This document shows, piece by piece, positions 50,325-61,830 of a DNA stretch of 64,000 nt. A model generated the notes under the pieces. The model was not told where the DNA came from. It did not search any database and was given only the letters and a program-made list of their open reading frames with translations. The stretch lies in NCBI GenBank assembly GCA_012295275.1, contig CM022670.1, forward strand, positions 20,664,198-20,728,197, given 5' to 3'. Position 1 is the stretch's first letter; every line of letters starts with the position of its first letter. The stretch is from Chrysomallon squamiferum. Taxonomy: Eukaryota; Mollusca; Gastropoda; Neomphalida; Peltospiridae. The position numbers and the translations under genes are program-made.

Positions 50325-50459
50325 TTGTAACAGCAGTGTCTTTACACATGAGTCAGCTTGATGACGACATCCTAACCACCGAATTTTCAAACTTCAACGA
50401 AAGAGGCATCATGTTTGAGAAAAACTGTAAAACTTTGACACTGCTGAGTAAGAAATAAG
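50325..50459 (+). pseudogene. exon-like segment, copy 1 (frameshifted)
   Basis: Follows an acceptor-like TTAATTTTCAG and reads VTAVSLHMSQLDDDILTTEF and SNFNE before one extra A shifts the frame. Without the shift it would continue as in the copy at 55422. Not recognised. Confidence 0.35.
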
Positions 50460-50667
50460 GTATTCTGAAAAAACCTATGCAACAATATAATTTCAGTGAC
50501 ATCAGGCTAATATACATCACGATATTATTTAGTGTATACAGTATTATTTTATAATCAGAAAAATCATGTAAATAGTTTGATGTTAAAAAGTTGATAATAA
50601 CAGGAACATGTTCTATGTTGTTGATCGTTCATTTTCTGTCGTTTCATTTGTCACCCATTCCATGCTC

Positions 50668-51310
50668 TCAGTCTCACGTATTACTATTATCCATTCATGA
50701 CGTTGCCAGTTTTACGTTGTAATTAGTGGTTGTAGCACTGGGGACGTGGGGCTGTGAATTGTTTTTCACCATGTTATCAGCATTATATTTAAAGTTTTCT
50801 TCTTGTGCTTTTCATTGATATTAACATTATTCTGTATGAATATTCAACTCTGATCAGTTCATCAAGATATCTGTTTTAGTAGGTAATTTAAATATGTTAT
50901 TTCTGTTTCTTAATTATCTTTTATATCCCTAACAGCTTCTATCGTCAAACACAAAGTTATTAGCTAATTTAGTTAACAAAATTTGTATTTGATGGATTTA
51001 ATAGTCGTCTAATTGTTTTAGTAGATAATTTAAATGTGATGTTTCTGTTTGTCCATTGTGTTCCTATAAGCTTCTATCTTCAAATACATAATTACATGTT
51101 TGAACAAAAATATCATATTACATATGTGAATAACACATGAAAAATAAATCATATGATACAGTCATTGAGTGTGTACTCCATAATTTTGAATTTTTTTATA
51201 GGTTATTGTTAATAAGTTTCAGTAATATCTAAAGCTATATCATTATTATATACCTGAATGACCTATCCGGGCTATTAATAATGAATACCTGCAACATCTC
51301 TATTTCTTTT
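50668..51310. repeat. array block R, copy 4
   Basis: Same as 25332-25985. A partial extra copy of its second half follows at about 51427-51715. Confidence 0.75.
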
Positions 51311-51426
51311 CTATGTTTAGTTCCTCTGTAATTTAGATATTAATTACTGTAATTATTTTCTAAATATTCGCGAGTTACTGAACTTAGGGCTCTATCGCCA
51401 CAGCTTATTTTCCTTATAACATTATT

Positions 51427-51715
51427 GATAGTCGTCTAATTTTTTTTAGTACATAATTTAAATATGATGTTTCTGTTTGTCCATTGTATTCCTATAAGCT
51501 TCTATCTTCAAATACATAATTACATGTTTGAACAAAAATATCATTTTAAATATGTGAATAACACATGAACATAAATCATATGATACAGTCACTGAGTTTG
51601 TATTCCACAATTTTGATTTTTTTTTTATAGGTTATCGTTAATAAGTTTCAGTAATATCTAAAGGTATATCATTATTATATACCTGAAAGACCTATCCGGG
51701 TTATTAATAATGAAT
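51427..51715. repeat. partial tandem copy of block R second half
   Basis: Repeats the GTCGTCTAATTTTTTTTAGT...ATGATGTTTCTGTTTGTCCA...GACCTATCCGGGTTATTAAT part immediately after block R copy 4, showing local tandem duplication. Confidence 0.75.
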
Positions 51716-52554
51716 TCCTGAGGCAATCAAATATTGAAAAGAAAAACAAAAACCAAAAAAAAAAAAACACCACCAAAAAACCCAGACACACACACAGACA
51801 CAGACACAAACACACAAAATCTGAACTAGTAGCTATTTTCAACATGATCATCATCATCATCATCATATTATTATTATGATTATTATTATTATTATTATTA
51901 TTATTAAAAAGTACGTAGACAATGGCTACTTTAATATTTCACTGAAAGTTTTGAAAAATAATTGACAATATATTTATAAAATGGATAATTGCGGATGGAC
52001 GTTTGAGTTAGTATCCATAGTGTAGTGTAATCTTCAGTTTAGGTAAATATTATGTAAATATTATTCTACAATTTGTTTTTCTCAAAATGTCAGATAAAAC
52101 CTTCTGAGGTGACTTTCGCTTGAGAATCTTTTCAGATCAACACATTTTACTTGTCATCGTTTAAAATTGAAAAAATAAAATAAAATAAAATAAAATAAAA
52201 TAAAAAATACAAAAAAATCCCGCTGTTCATTCAAATATCCTTATAACGTTATTAAAACACTGAATATATTTGAAACACAATTCCATAATGATAAAATTTG
52301 AAGAAAATATTTGAAGAGAGATAGAGAGAAAAAAAAAAAAAAGAAAGAAAGAAAACAGACCTGAACGGGAAACCTAATATGAAAGAATTAAATTCACTTG
52401 TCCTCGTTTTATTTTGAAACGTGAAAATAAATTCCTTTTCTCCAGCTGAATTTAATCTAGTGTCTTGATATCAAACGTGATTTTACCAGTATTCGTTTTC
52501 ATCCTGATCTGTAAGGTTTGTTCAGTTCAAGAAGAATATACGATGATTAAGAGA

Positions 52555-52699
<145 letters not shown>

Positions 52700-54083
52700 C
52701 ATGGAAAGAGAGACATTTGGAGTCATCTCACCGAATATTATGCATATACACATGTGCACTCATAATATATGGTCCACAAAATCTTTATTATAGAAATAAA
52801 ATACAAAATACTAGAAAGGAGAAAACGCCTTCGGTCGTTTGTAATACCAGGATTTCAGATTGTCTTAAGTAATCTTGTTAAGTAAATTTTAGGTTTCGCT
52901 CTATCATTATGACAAATACTGGGAGGCTTGTATAGATTTAATATTAATAGAAACAGATATTATTAAACTGCCATTACAGTAAGAATAAAAATTCAAAAGC
53001 ATATTTTGTGGGTTTTGTTGTGCTGTTTTTTTTACAGGGCGTCTAGTGCAATCGCATTTGACGCGTCTTGTGACTAAATTTGCAACTCCCAAGAGGCGTA
53101 ACAATCACCCCAAAATAGCATCTGTACATACAGACCTATTTTATATACGTAACAAACATCTTTATATTTTAGATACAAACAGTTTTATGCCACAGAATTG
53201 CTCTCACCACATTAGTGAATATATGGGGGATATTAAATATGTTTATCTATCAGGGTAAAATAGCACATTTCAGTAACAATTTGAAGATCCTAGTATATCA
53301 AAATAATGTGCTGTACAGCAGTACGTTGACGTAACAATAATACTTTCGTGGTATAAATGCTTTTAATTACTGTTGCTCAGTGATGACCTCAGATTCTCAC
53401 TATTCTCATCCCCTGTTGTAGAGGTAACAGCCTACAGGCTACTTTGATCGGAATGATCTCAGATTACCAGCTATTCTCACTAACGTTTAGAGATAATAGG
53501 CTACAGTTTACTTTTTTCGGTCTGATCTCAGATTACCAGCTATTCTCCAAAATAATGGTTATACTATTTTTTTTATATATATATATATATATATTTAGTT
53601 TAATTGAAATTTTCTAGAAAGCAACATCAAACTACCTTTCAGTCACTTAAACAGAGCCGTAAAAACTTAAAGTAAAGATTCAGAAGCATATTGTGTGTAT
53701 TTCACAGATCTATTTCATATATGTTTCAAACAAATATACAATTTAGATACACCCTGAATCAATAATGTAAAGAAAATGTCCTGATCACGTTTTATATTTT
53801 ACTTTATACAACATCGCGTATAATTATGGTGAAGGTCAAGAAATATATTTAAAGAAGAAAGTTTTTGTTTTCAGTTTAAAAAAAATCATCTTTTAGATGT
53901 TAACAAGATAATAAATTAAACAAGGAAAACAACTCTCATTTCCTTAAATATTAGAGTAAGCTTTAACGCCGATTATCTACCTTTTATTAACTTTTTTTTA
54001 TCATTTATCATTAACATTTTATTACTTTTAAAATAAGCAAAAGCATATCTAGAAGAAATAATGAAAGAAAGAAAATTTGTTAT

Positions 54084-54117
<34 letters not shown>

Positions 54118-54702
54118 TGATGATGATCATGATGATGATAATATTACTATGAGCATCTGTGAGAAATTAAAAAATTGACATTCCTTAAAACACGTGTTCT
54201 GACTGACATATTTTAAGTATCATGAAATAAAAATGTTCGATAATAAGTTACATAGTTGTAAATAACAAAACTCTCATGTGTATGCTCTAAGGTAATAAGC
54301 CCATGTATAAAAATTATTTTAGCAATAGTGTTACAATTTTATTAATATTCTTAACATCAGCGACCATTTCTCCTCACAAAACTTGTTATCTTGTCATTAT
54401 TAATTTAATTATTGGCTGCTGTATGCAAATAAACCATTAACCAAGAACGAGAACCAAATAAAATAAAAACAAATATCAAAGAAAATTTGAATACAACAGT
54501 CCATGGAAAGCATTATTCCAGTAAAAAAGATCATTAATAAAACGTTTAAAACAATGGTATATACTATAATCTAAAGAAATAAATGAAATGAAATAAAAAT
54601 GAAATCAACAATTACATCTTACTAAGAGTGTGAAACATTACTTGAAATGACGAATGCAGTTTTAATTGTCTTTCTTTGCTCTTCTGATACCCAATTACAG
54701 TT
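52700..54702. repeat. array spacer, duplicated from 29765-31299
   Basis: Closely matches the interval before glycosyltransferase copy 3, except for an insertion near 53190-53590 that contains a local tandem repeat. No gene. Confidence 0.6.
53380..53550. repeat. about 70 bp tandem repeat, ~2.4 units
   Basis: Units begin GATGACCTCAGATTCTCACT, GATCTCAGATTACCAGCTATTC and again GATCTCAGATTACCAGCTATTC, each continuing with a GTAGAGGTAACAG / TTAGAGATAATAG and CTACAGGCTACTTT / CTACAGTTTACTTT stretch. Present only in this unit, not in its partner near 30190. Confidence 0.7.
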
Positions 54703-55292
54703 ACTTAATGCGAGAATAACCATAGTAAATATATCTAAATATGTCACCAACGGTATTATATAATGTTTTTATCATTTCCGAACTGCAATTCAGCTTTCGA
54801 AACTTAAACCACAAACGTTTCCTCGATGCATAAAGTTGATTCATTCCTTTTATGTCATAATTAGGTCAATGATTTCTCTGTATGAATTAAATTTCTGTAT
54901 TTGATAGCTAACTGGACTGGAAGCTGAACCGAATGTTGGTTCCAGACTTTGTCATTAAACGTTGAGTAATTCGAATGCCATAGCTTAATGAAGTCAGACC
55001 AAGCTGCGTCTATGAGCACACCATTACAGAAACCAGCGAGCATAATTCTTTGGAATTTCTTTCTTAATGAGATAGAGATCATGAATCTTTTGTCGCATTT
55101 CTTTAAAGTATTTTCATTTTGGAATGTAATCAATCCATACAAATATTCGGTCAGGTTGCAAACGTTTCTGTTCTGCTAAAAATGCTATCGTGTAATGGAA
55201 CAGAAAAGGTTTGTGTTTAGTACCAAGACAGTTTAGAATTTGTTTAAAAGTATTATTCCTGTGGTAGATATAATATTCAACAGATTTATTTT
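54703..55292 (-). pseudogene. glycosyltransferase, array copy 7, dead
   Basis: Same internal deletion as copies 3 and 5: KKFQRIMLAG joined to FCNGVLIDAAWSDF, no DXD segment. The SSICRPNYD region is shortened and frames are shifted. The 5' end keeps YYIYHRNNTF-like sequence and then breaks into unrelated spacer at about 55293, a different junction from copies 3 and 5. Confidence 0.8.
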
Positions 55293-55421
55293 CTTACCTC
55301 GTCTGTCAAACTGGGAACAGTTATTTAACTTAGTGAAGGGTTAATGTTTTTATGAAATGTTTACCGCGTAACACGACCTTTCCCGATTTGAACTGTTGAA
55401 TTGATGTATATTAATTTTCAG

Positions 55422-55543
55422 TTGTAACAGCTGTGTCTTCACACATGAGTAAGCTTGATGACGACATCCTAACCACCGAATTTTCAAACTTCAACGAAAG
55501 AGGCATCATGTTTGAGAAAAACTGTAAAACTTTGACATCCTGA
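55422..55543 (+). pseudogene. exon-like segment, copy 2
   Basis: After TTAATTTTCAG the frame reads VTAVSSHMSKLDDDILTTEF, SNFNERGIMFEKNCKTLTS and stops. It is conserved with 50325 apart from one base. The composition looks coding, unlike the surrounding AT-rich spacer. No family recognised. Confidence 0.35.
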
Positions 55544-55711
55544 ACCTGAAAAACCTTGCAACAATTTTTCAACATCAGGCCAACGATAATTTAGTGTATA
55601 CAGGAAAAATCATGTAAATAGTTTTATATTAAAAAGTTGATAATAACAGGAACATGTTCTATGTTGTTGATCGTTCATTTTCTGTCGTTTCATTTGACAC
55701 CCATTCCATGC

Positions 55712-56365
55712 TCTCAGTCTCACGTATTACTATTATCCATTCATGACGTTGCCAGTTTTACGTTGTAATTAGTGGTTGTAGCACTGGGGACGTGGGGCTG
55801 TGAATTGTTTTTCACCATGTTATCAGCATTATATTTAAAGTTTTCTTCTTGTGCTTTTCATTGATATTAACATTATTCTGTATGAATATTCAAATCTGAT
55901 CAGTTAATCAAGATATCTATTTTAGTAGGTAATTTAAATATGTTATTTCTCTTTCTTAATTATCTTTTATATCCCTAAAAGCTTCTATCGTCAAACACAA
56001 AGTTATTAGCTAATTTAGTGAACAAAATTTGTATTTGATGGATTTAATAGTCGTCTAATTTTTTTTAGTAGATAATTTAAATATGATGTTTCTGTTTGTC
56101 CATTGTGTTCCTATAAGCTTCTATCTTCAAATACATAATTACATGTTTGAACAAAAATATCATATTAAATATGTGAATAACACATGAAAAATAAATCATA
56201 TGATACAGTCATTGAGTTTGTATTCCATAATTTTGATTTTTTTTTTATAGGTTATCGTTAATAAGTTTCAGTAATATCTAAAGGTATATCATTATTATAT
56301 ACCTGAATGATCTATCCGGTTTATCAACAATGCATACCTGCAATATCTCTATTTCTTTTCTTTGT
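55712..56365. repeat. array block R, copy 5
   Basis: Same block as 25332-25985, near identical. Confidence 0.75.
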
Positions 56366-57224
56366 TTAGCTCCTCTGTAATTTAGATATTAATTACTGTA
56401 ATTATTTTGTAAATATTTGTGAGTTTTGAACTTAGGGCTCCATCGCCACAACTTATTTTCCTGAGGCAATCAAATATTGAAAAGAGAAACAAAAAAACAA
56501 ACAAAAAAAACCCCAAAAAACCAACAACACATAAACACACACACACATAGTATCTATCTCATCTCGAAATCAAAATCTGAACTAGTAGCTATTTTCATCA
56601 ACATCATCATCATCATCATGATCATCATCATATTATTATTATTATTATTATTACTTTTGTTATTATTATTATTATTAAAAAGTACGTAGACAATGGCTGC
56701 TTTAATATTTCACTGAAAACTTTGAAAAATAACTGACAATATATTTATAAAAAGGATAATTGCGGATGGACGTTTGTGTTAGTATCCATAGTGTAGTGTA
56801 ATCTTCAATTTAGGTAAATATTATGTAAATATTGTTCTACGATTTGTTTTTCTCAAAAGGTCAGATAAAACCTTCTAAGATCACTTTCGCTTGACAATCT
56901 TTTCAAATCAACACATTTTACTTTTCTTTATCTTATAACTTTATTAAAACACTGATTGTGTTTGTAACAGAATACAATAACGATAAAATTTTAAGAAAAA
57001 AATGTGAAGAGAGAAAACGAAAAAGAATTGAGAGAAAAAAAAAAAAAAAAAAAGAGACCTGAAAGGGAAACGTAATATAAAAATATTAAGTTCCATTGTA
57101 CTTATTTTATTTTGAAACGTGAAAATAAATTCCTTTTCTCCAGCTGACTGGAAGAACATTAATACGAAAAGCTACATTATACATTAGAATGAAAAATCAA
57201 TTGCTTTGCAAGCCACTGTGCAAT

Positions 57225-57225
<1 letters not shown>
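56366..57225. other. array spacer
   Basis: Homologous to 32526-33617. Contains CAT/ATT triplets near 56597-56680 and a poly-A run near 57038-57052. No gene. Confidence 0.5.

Positions 57226-57301
<76 letters not shown>
57226..57301. repeat. (GA)n microsatellite 3' of FkbM fragment e
   Basis: GA repeats of about 76 bases followed by TTTGGTGTTATCTCA, the same flank as at 15214. Confidence 0.95.
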
Positions 57302-57306
<5 letters not shown>

Positions 57307-57483
57307 GTTATCTCATGCGCACTCATATTATACAAGGTCCATATACACATATATATTCATAATAAAGTACGTGATGTTCAGATTAGTTATGAAATAAAGC
57401 AGTTAAACTAACCATACAAAATGTTGTTCTTAATTTGTATTTCCATATATATATATTCTTTATTTATTGCTTACTTAGACATG

Positions 57484-57660
57484 TTTCAAGACTTAGTCCA
57501 TAAAATACATCAAATTATCTGGAGTGTTCATTCTGGCTGAAAACATATCCCAAGGAGAGTTCAAATCAGGCGAAAGCCACATCCACATAACAAATGATGT
57601 TATTATCTTTAACAAAAACAGAATTCGCCATTTTCCTCACACAACGATTTATTCATTTCA
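57484..57660 (-). pseudogene. FkbM-type methyltransferase, array copy e, fragment
   Basis: The last bases of the gene (near 57484-57510) join directly to the N-terminal part, which on the minus strand encodes the anchor region followed by MWLSPDLNSPWDMFSA-like sequence near 57520-57600. The whole methyltransferase core is gone. The upstream flank of FkbM genes follows to about 58200. Confidence 0.75.
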
Positions 57661-58198
57661 AACAAATTAAATTGTATTTTCTTCTATCTGAAAAAGTAAA
57701 GAAAAAAATATATTTATATATATACACACATTTAATACTTTTAAAAATACCTTCATCAGATTTTGCTGTTGAATGCATATGTGAATTTTTTTTCTCAGAT
57801 TTTGTTAGCAACAATTATCAGCAAATACACATTTAACTGTTGCATTAAATGAAGTGCAACTATTAGCTGGTGTTGCTGTTATAATAATCGTTTTAATTGG
57901 AATGAAAGACGCGGTAGTGATAAATGAGAAATTGACTCAATATTTGTTTAACCACACTCCAAAGTAATAATCTGCTGCTGGGTGTCATTGCATGATCAAA
58001 GTGGTGTAACAAAATGTATCAGTGAAAAAAGCTGCTTTATTATATTTTGAACTGTATATAGTTAATTAAATCAAAATACGAACTCTAATACTGATGAAAA
58101 GAGTAGTGTCTCAGTGGATTCACTGAACTATCGAACAATTACAAGTAATCGAGTAAACTGAAGGTGTGTCAAATCGAAGCTTGAAAACTTGACGTAAA

Positions 58199-58432
58199 CA
58201 GCCTGAACGTGCCTTTCTTCTATTTTGTTGTATTTAAGAACTATAACATTCTTAAGTCACTCTAACGTCTTATCCTTCTAAAGCCATGACCACTCGGGTG
58301 GTAGCCTACGTGATTCAGAGAGACCTAAATAGGACTGCTTTATTTCCACAGAGATAACTTAGGAATGTTATAGTTCTTCAGTGGAAAAGATTCGTTGTAA
58401 AACAAATGGAAGAAAGACGCGTTCAGACTGTT
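58199..58432. repeat. inverted repeat, arms about 60-75 bp
   Basis: The left arm (58199-58257: CCTGAACGTGCCTTTCTTCT ... AGAACTATAACATTCTTAAGT) is mirrored with gaps by the right arm 58357-58432 (ACTTAGGAATGTTATAGTTCT ... AGAAAGACGCGTTCAGACTG). The sequence is that of the FkbM upstream spacer (compare 28195-28225), so part of the spacer is present in inverted orientation here. Confidence 0.7.
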
Positions 58433-59908
58433 TAATGAAACCTTGCTTATGTCTAGTTTTCAAGTAATGTATACATATAAACTGCTAAAACGGAATAACT
58501 GTAACATTTACATAATAAGGTATGTTTCTCGTGCAAATAACAGTCCGTTTCGTACCGATTTTGTAATTACAAATTAAATACCCATAAAAAGCACAACGAA
58601 GATCATTATATAATATTGCATCTACCTGTTAAACACGAGCTCCCTGAAAAGGCAAGTCATGCGTACTATTATATGGCGCTAAAGAGGCAAAGAACAAACC
58701 AGAAGCCGCATAAGCCAAAAAAGAGACCGAAAAAGAAGTCATAGGTGGTGATGGGCATGGAATTCGCACATCACCTCGTGCTATGATACGAAATGAAAAG
58801 ATGTAGAGGAAAACCAATCCGACGATGTAGGGATAAACTCAGTGAGCGCTATTAAAGAAGCATCCGGTAGAGTATAGCACAAGACTGAAAACTGTGTCAA
58901 CAACATGCTGAGGTTTCGCCCAAGAATGGGACTGTCCGGCTAAGCAATAATAATGATTAAAAATAAATGCATTTACGTGCTATCTACGTGCTATTTATTT
59001 CTTTTGAATTTGGTAATCACACACAAATATTTCCCATTAAATTATTTCAGAACACTTGTATTTAAAGTAGATCATCACTTTTGAAATGTTTAAATTTTAT
59101 TTTGCTTCATGAAAATGATAAATTAATAGGAATCTGGCGAGGGAAACTGGGCTATGAAAACGACTTGGGTAACAAGTCTATTCATCAATGAAGTAGATTT
59201 CAGATATATTGACGTTATATCTCACAAATAAAGTTAAATCCTTCTGTTCAGTTAATATCAGCCCTTTTCCAGCCCTTTGCTGACTTGGTGTGTATCACAC
59301 AGTTTTACGTCTTCAATCCGTTCGGTTCTTTCGTTCTCCAACCTCGAATTCTCAAAATCCCATCTCCATTCGCTTTCCTTTTGTATGTCTGTTTCTCTAA
59401 TCTATACGCTGTCAGTGTTATTTTCTGAGCCGTATAACAAAACGAAACACTGTAAGTATTTAAAGACTGTGCATGTGTGTATTTGTATTTGTGTGTATTA
59501 TATACATGTGTATGTATGTATATATGAACGTACATATGTGTGCGTATGAGTGATGAAGTGTGAGTGTCAGAGATAGAAAAAAAAATATCGAGAATGGAAA
59601 AAATATATATTTAGTCGATTTCATCTTGAGATATAATGTTAAATTAATGATAAGGTATTTAAATACTGATAAAGCAAAATGTTTTGTTTTGTATGCATTA
59701 GATTTAGTAATCAAACAGCTGCTCCACTGACATTATTTGAACATGGAGACCATATCATTTATAATACTGATGTAGAACTAATTCTGAACTAATTTTTCAT
59801 ATTCAGAAATGCCAATCCGTAGGCTTTTTTTGAATACTGTGAAGCGCATTAATATATGCATATATACACATTTCCGTATGGCTTTATTTTATATTATTTA
59901 TTTATTTA
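58433..59908. other. right edge of the array and following spacer
   Basis: 58433-58800 includes a less AT-rich patch with short plus- and minus-strand open frames (58629-58817) that I do not recognise. Array sequence in direct orientation resumes near 58805-59150 (GATAAACTCAGTGAGCGCTA, homologous to 29335 onward) and then ends. 59150-59900 has no supported gene. Confidence 0.4.
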
Positions 59909-60297
59909 ATTTCGTGTTTATATATTCAGTGCGTTACAGCTGCTTTAACATTCTGAATAAAATTAACTAATTCAACCAACTGTATTATATGCATATAAAT
60001 ATAATGATAGAGAATTTGCAATTTATAATTTATTTAGTAATTGTCAATCGAAATTGCCAATCTGTACATATTCACAGCAATTATTTTCGGTTAGTACCAA
60101 AAAACAAATCGAAAGAAAATTAACAAAAAACCCAACGGCAATTAAATGAATGCATAAACAGTTAATTACTAAATAAATTATAAACTGCAAATTCTCTATC
60201 ATTATATTTATATGCATATAATACAGTTGGTTGAATTAATTAATTTTATTCAGCATGTTAAAGCAGCTGTAACGCACTGAATATATAAACACGAAAA
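59909..60297. repeat. long inverted repeat, ~134 bp arms, ~120 bp loop
   Basis: The left arm 59909-60042 (from ATTTCGTGTTTATATATTCA to TTTATTTAGTAATT) and right arm 60164-60297 are reverse complements with only a few mismatches. The loop has no open frame. Could be a foldback/MITE-type element. No clear target duplication found. Confidence 0.85.
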
Positions 60298-60856
60298 TAC
60301 ACAAAAAGTAACGTATACAATAATATCCTTCAATTATGAAATTTGAAAATGGTCACTTTTAAATCACAATGAATAAGAAAAATGTTTTCATTTATTCAAA
60401 ATATAATAACAACTTTTGTACATTATTAGCATCTGAAATTTTCTCTAAGGTAAGTAAAAAATCTAATTAATATTCCATCAGTCAGTCAACATCGAGTTTT
60501 CATGAATCTTTAATATATATATATATATATATATATCGACCTAACAACTATGACTCTTTATGAGGTTTCAATCGATTCCATGTCGATGACTGTCGTCGAA
60601 TCGTTCATTTCCGGCCAGTGAAACTTGAAAAGTGTTTGTATACATCTGAATAGTGACTGGTGTTCAAATACATACATATATATATATGTAAACTAACAAT
60701 TGTAAATAAATAACTTTAAAATGTGCTATTGGGTGATTTTTTTTTTTTTTTTAAATTAAAAATGTGAACGAATAACAGAGAAAGGGATGACACAAAATAT
60801 GGACAGACGAATAAAGAAACTGACAAATGGACATTTAGAATCACTGTTAGAAAAGA

Positions 60857-60905
<49 letters not shown>

Positions 60906-61608
60906 CTAAGCATCTGTAAACTAACAAAAAAATATCGGGAAATGCATGCTTCGGATGACTTAAACATCGCTAGTAACTAGTTTGCCGTCACAATTATTAA
61001 GGCGGTCCTAATTAAGCATATGATTTTCTTAACAATCCATTGTATATCTTAAAAAATCAACTATTATATTTCAAACGAAGTACTGTTAATTTTGTTTAGA
61101 AAATCAGAGAACTGAAGCATCTGATTCCCTGCTAATTATTATAGTAATAAATTAATCAAGTAAAGAGAGTTATGTCCCTTGTGCTGTCTCGATTGTTATG
61201 ATGAATAAAACCAAAATAAAAGTAATAACGATACCTGTTCCGATAGCGGGTTGCGAAGTAAACAATGTTGAAGTGTCAAGTGTTAAGAAGTTAAATTATG
61301 ACACACAGGTGTAATTACGAATAAAAATGGATTCTTTATTGTAGAAACTGACCTCATTGATTGAAAGTATTATTGTTACAACAAGTAATTTGAAAGAAGG
61401 TATCTAGAACCGTTTCATTTGTTTCTTTAAATTTTCTTAAGTCCTCAAAAACACCAAATGGGCAGTCTGTAACTCTGTTAGCATTGTATGATTGTACAGT
61501 AGAGGCAAATTTTTATCCATCTGCAAGAATAATGTGAAAATTTGAAATAAAGATAATAAGAAAAAAAATTGCTCAAAAAGAACAAAGAGCAAAAGTAGTA
61601 GTCTTTGT

Positions 61609-61689
<81 letters not shown>

Positions 61690-61733
61690 TAACAATAACA
61701 ATAATAATAATTTTCAGTTATAAATTAAAGTTA

Positions 61734-61770
<37 letters not shown>

Positions 61771-61830
61771 TGTGTGTTTTTTTTCTTATCATTATATTTT
61801 ATTAAAATATTTTTTAATTTACAGTTTCAG
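60298..61830. other. spacer upstream of the kinesin gene
   Basis: AT-rich with (TTA)n at 60857-60903, (AAT)n at 61612-61710 and (GT)n at 61735-61768. A first, untranslated or short coding exon of the kinesin may lie here but cannot be picked out. Confidence 0.4.
61612..61710. repeat. (AAT)n microsatellite
   Basis: AAT triplets, interrupted near the end by AAC. Confidence 0.94.

Noticed and set aside
58629-58817. Short frames on both strands in a less AT-rich patch
   Set aside because: No recognisable domain; the plus-strand frame (KASHAYYYMALKRQR...) is short and lacks a start or clear splice context.
59305-59549. Frames on both strands near 59.3-59.5 kb (RLEKQTYKRKANGDG; SENNTDSV in another frame)
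   Set aside because: Charged and slightly protein-like in one frame but interrupted by stops, with no family recognised and no splice sites that help.
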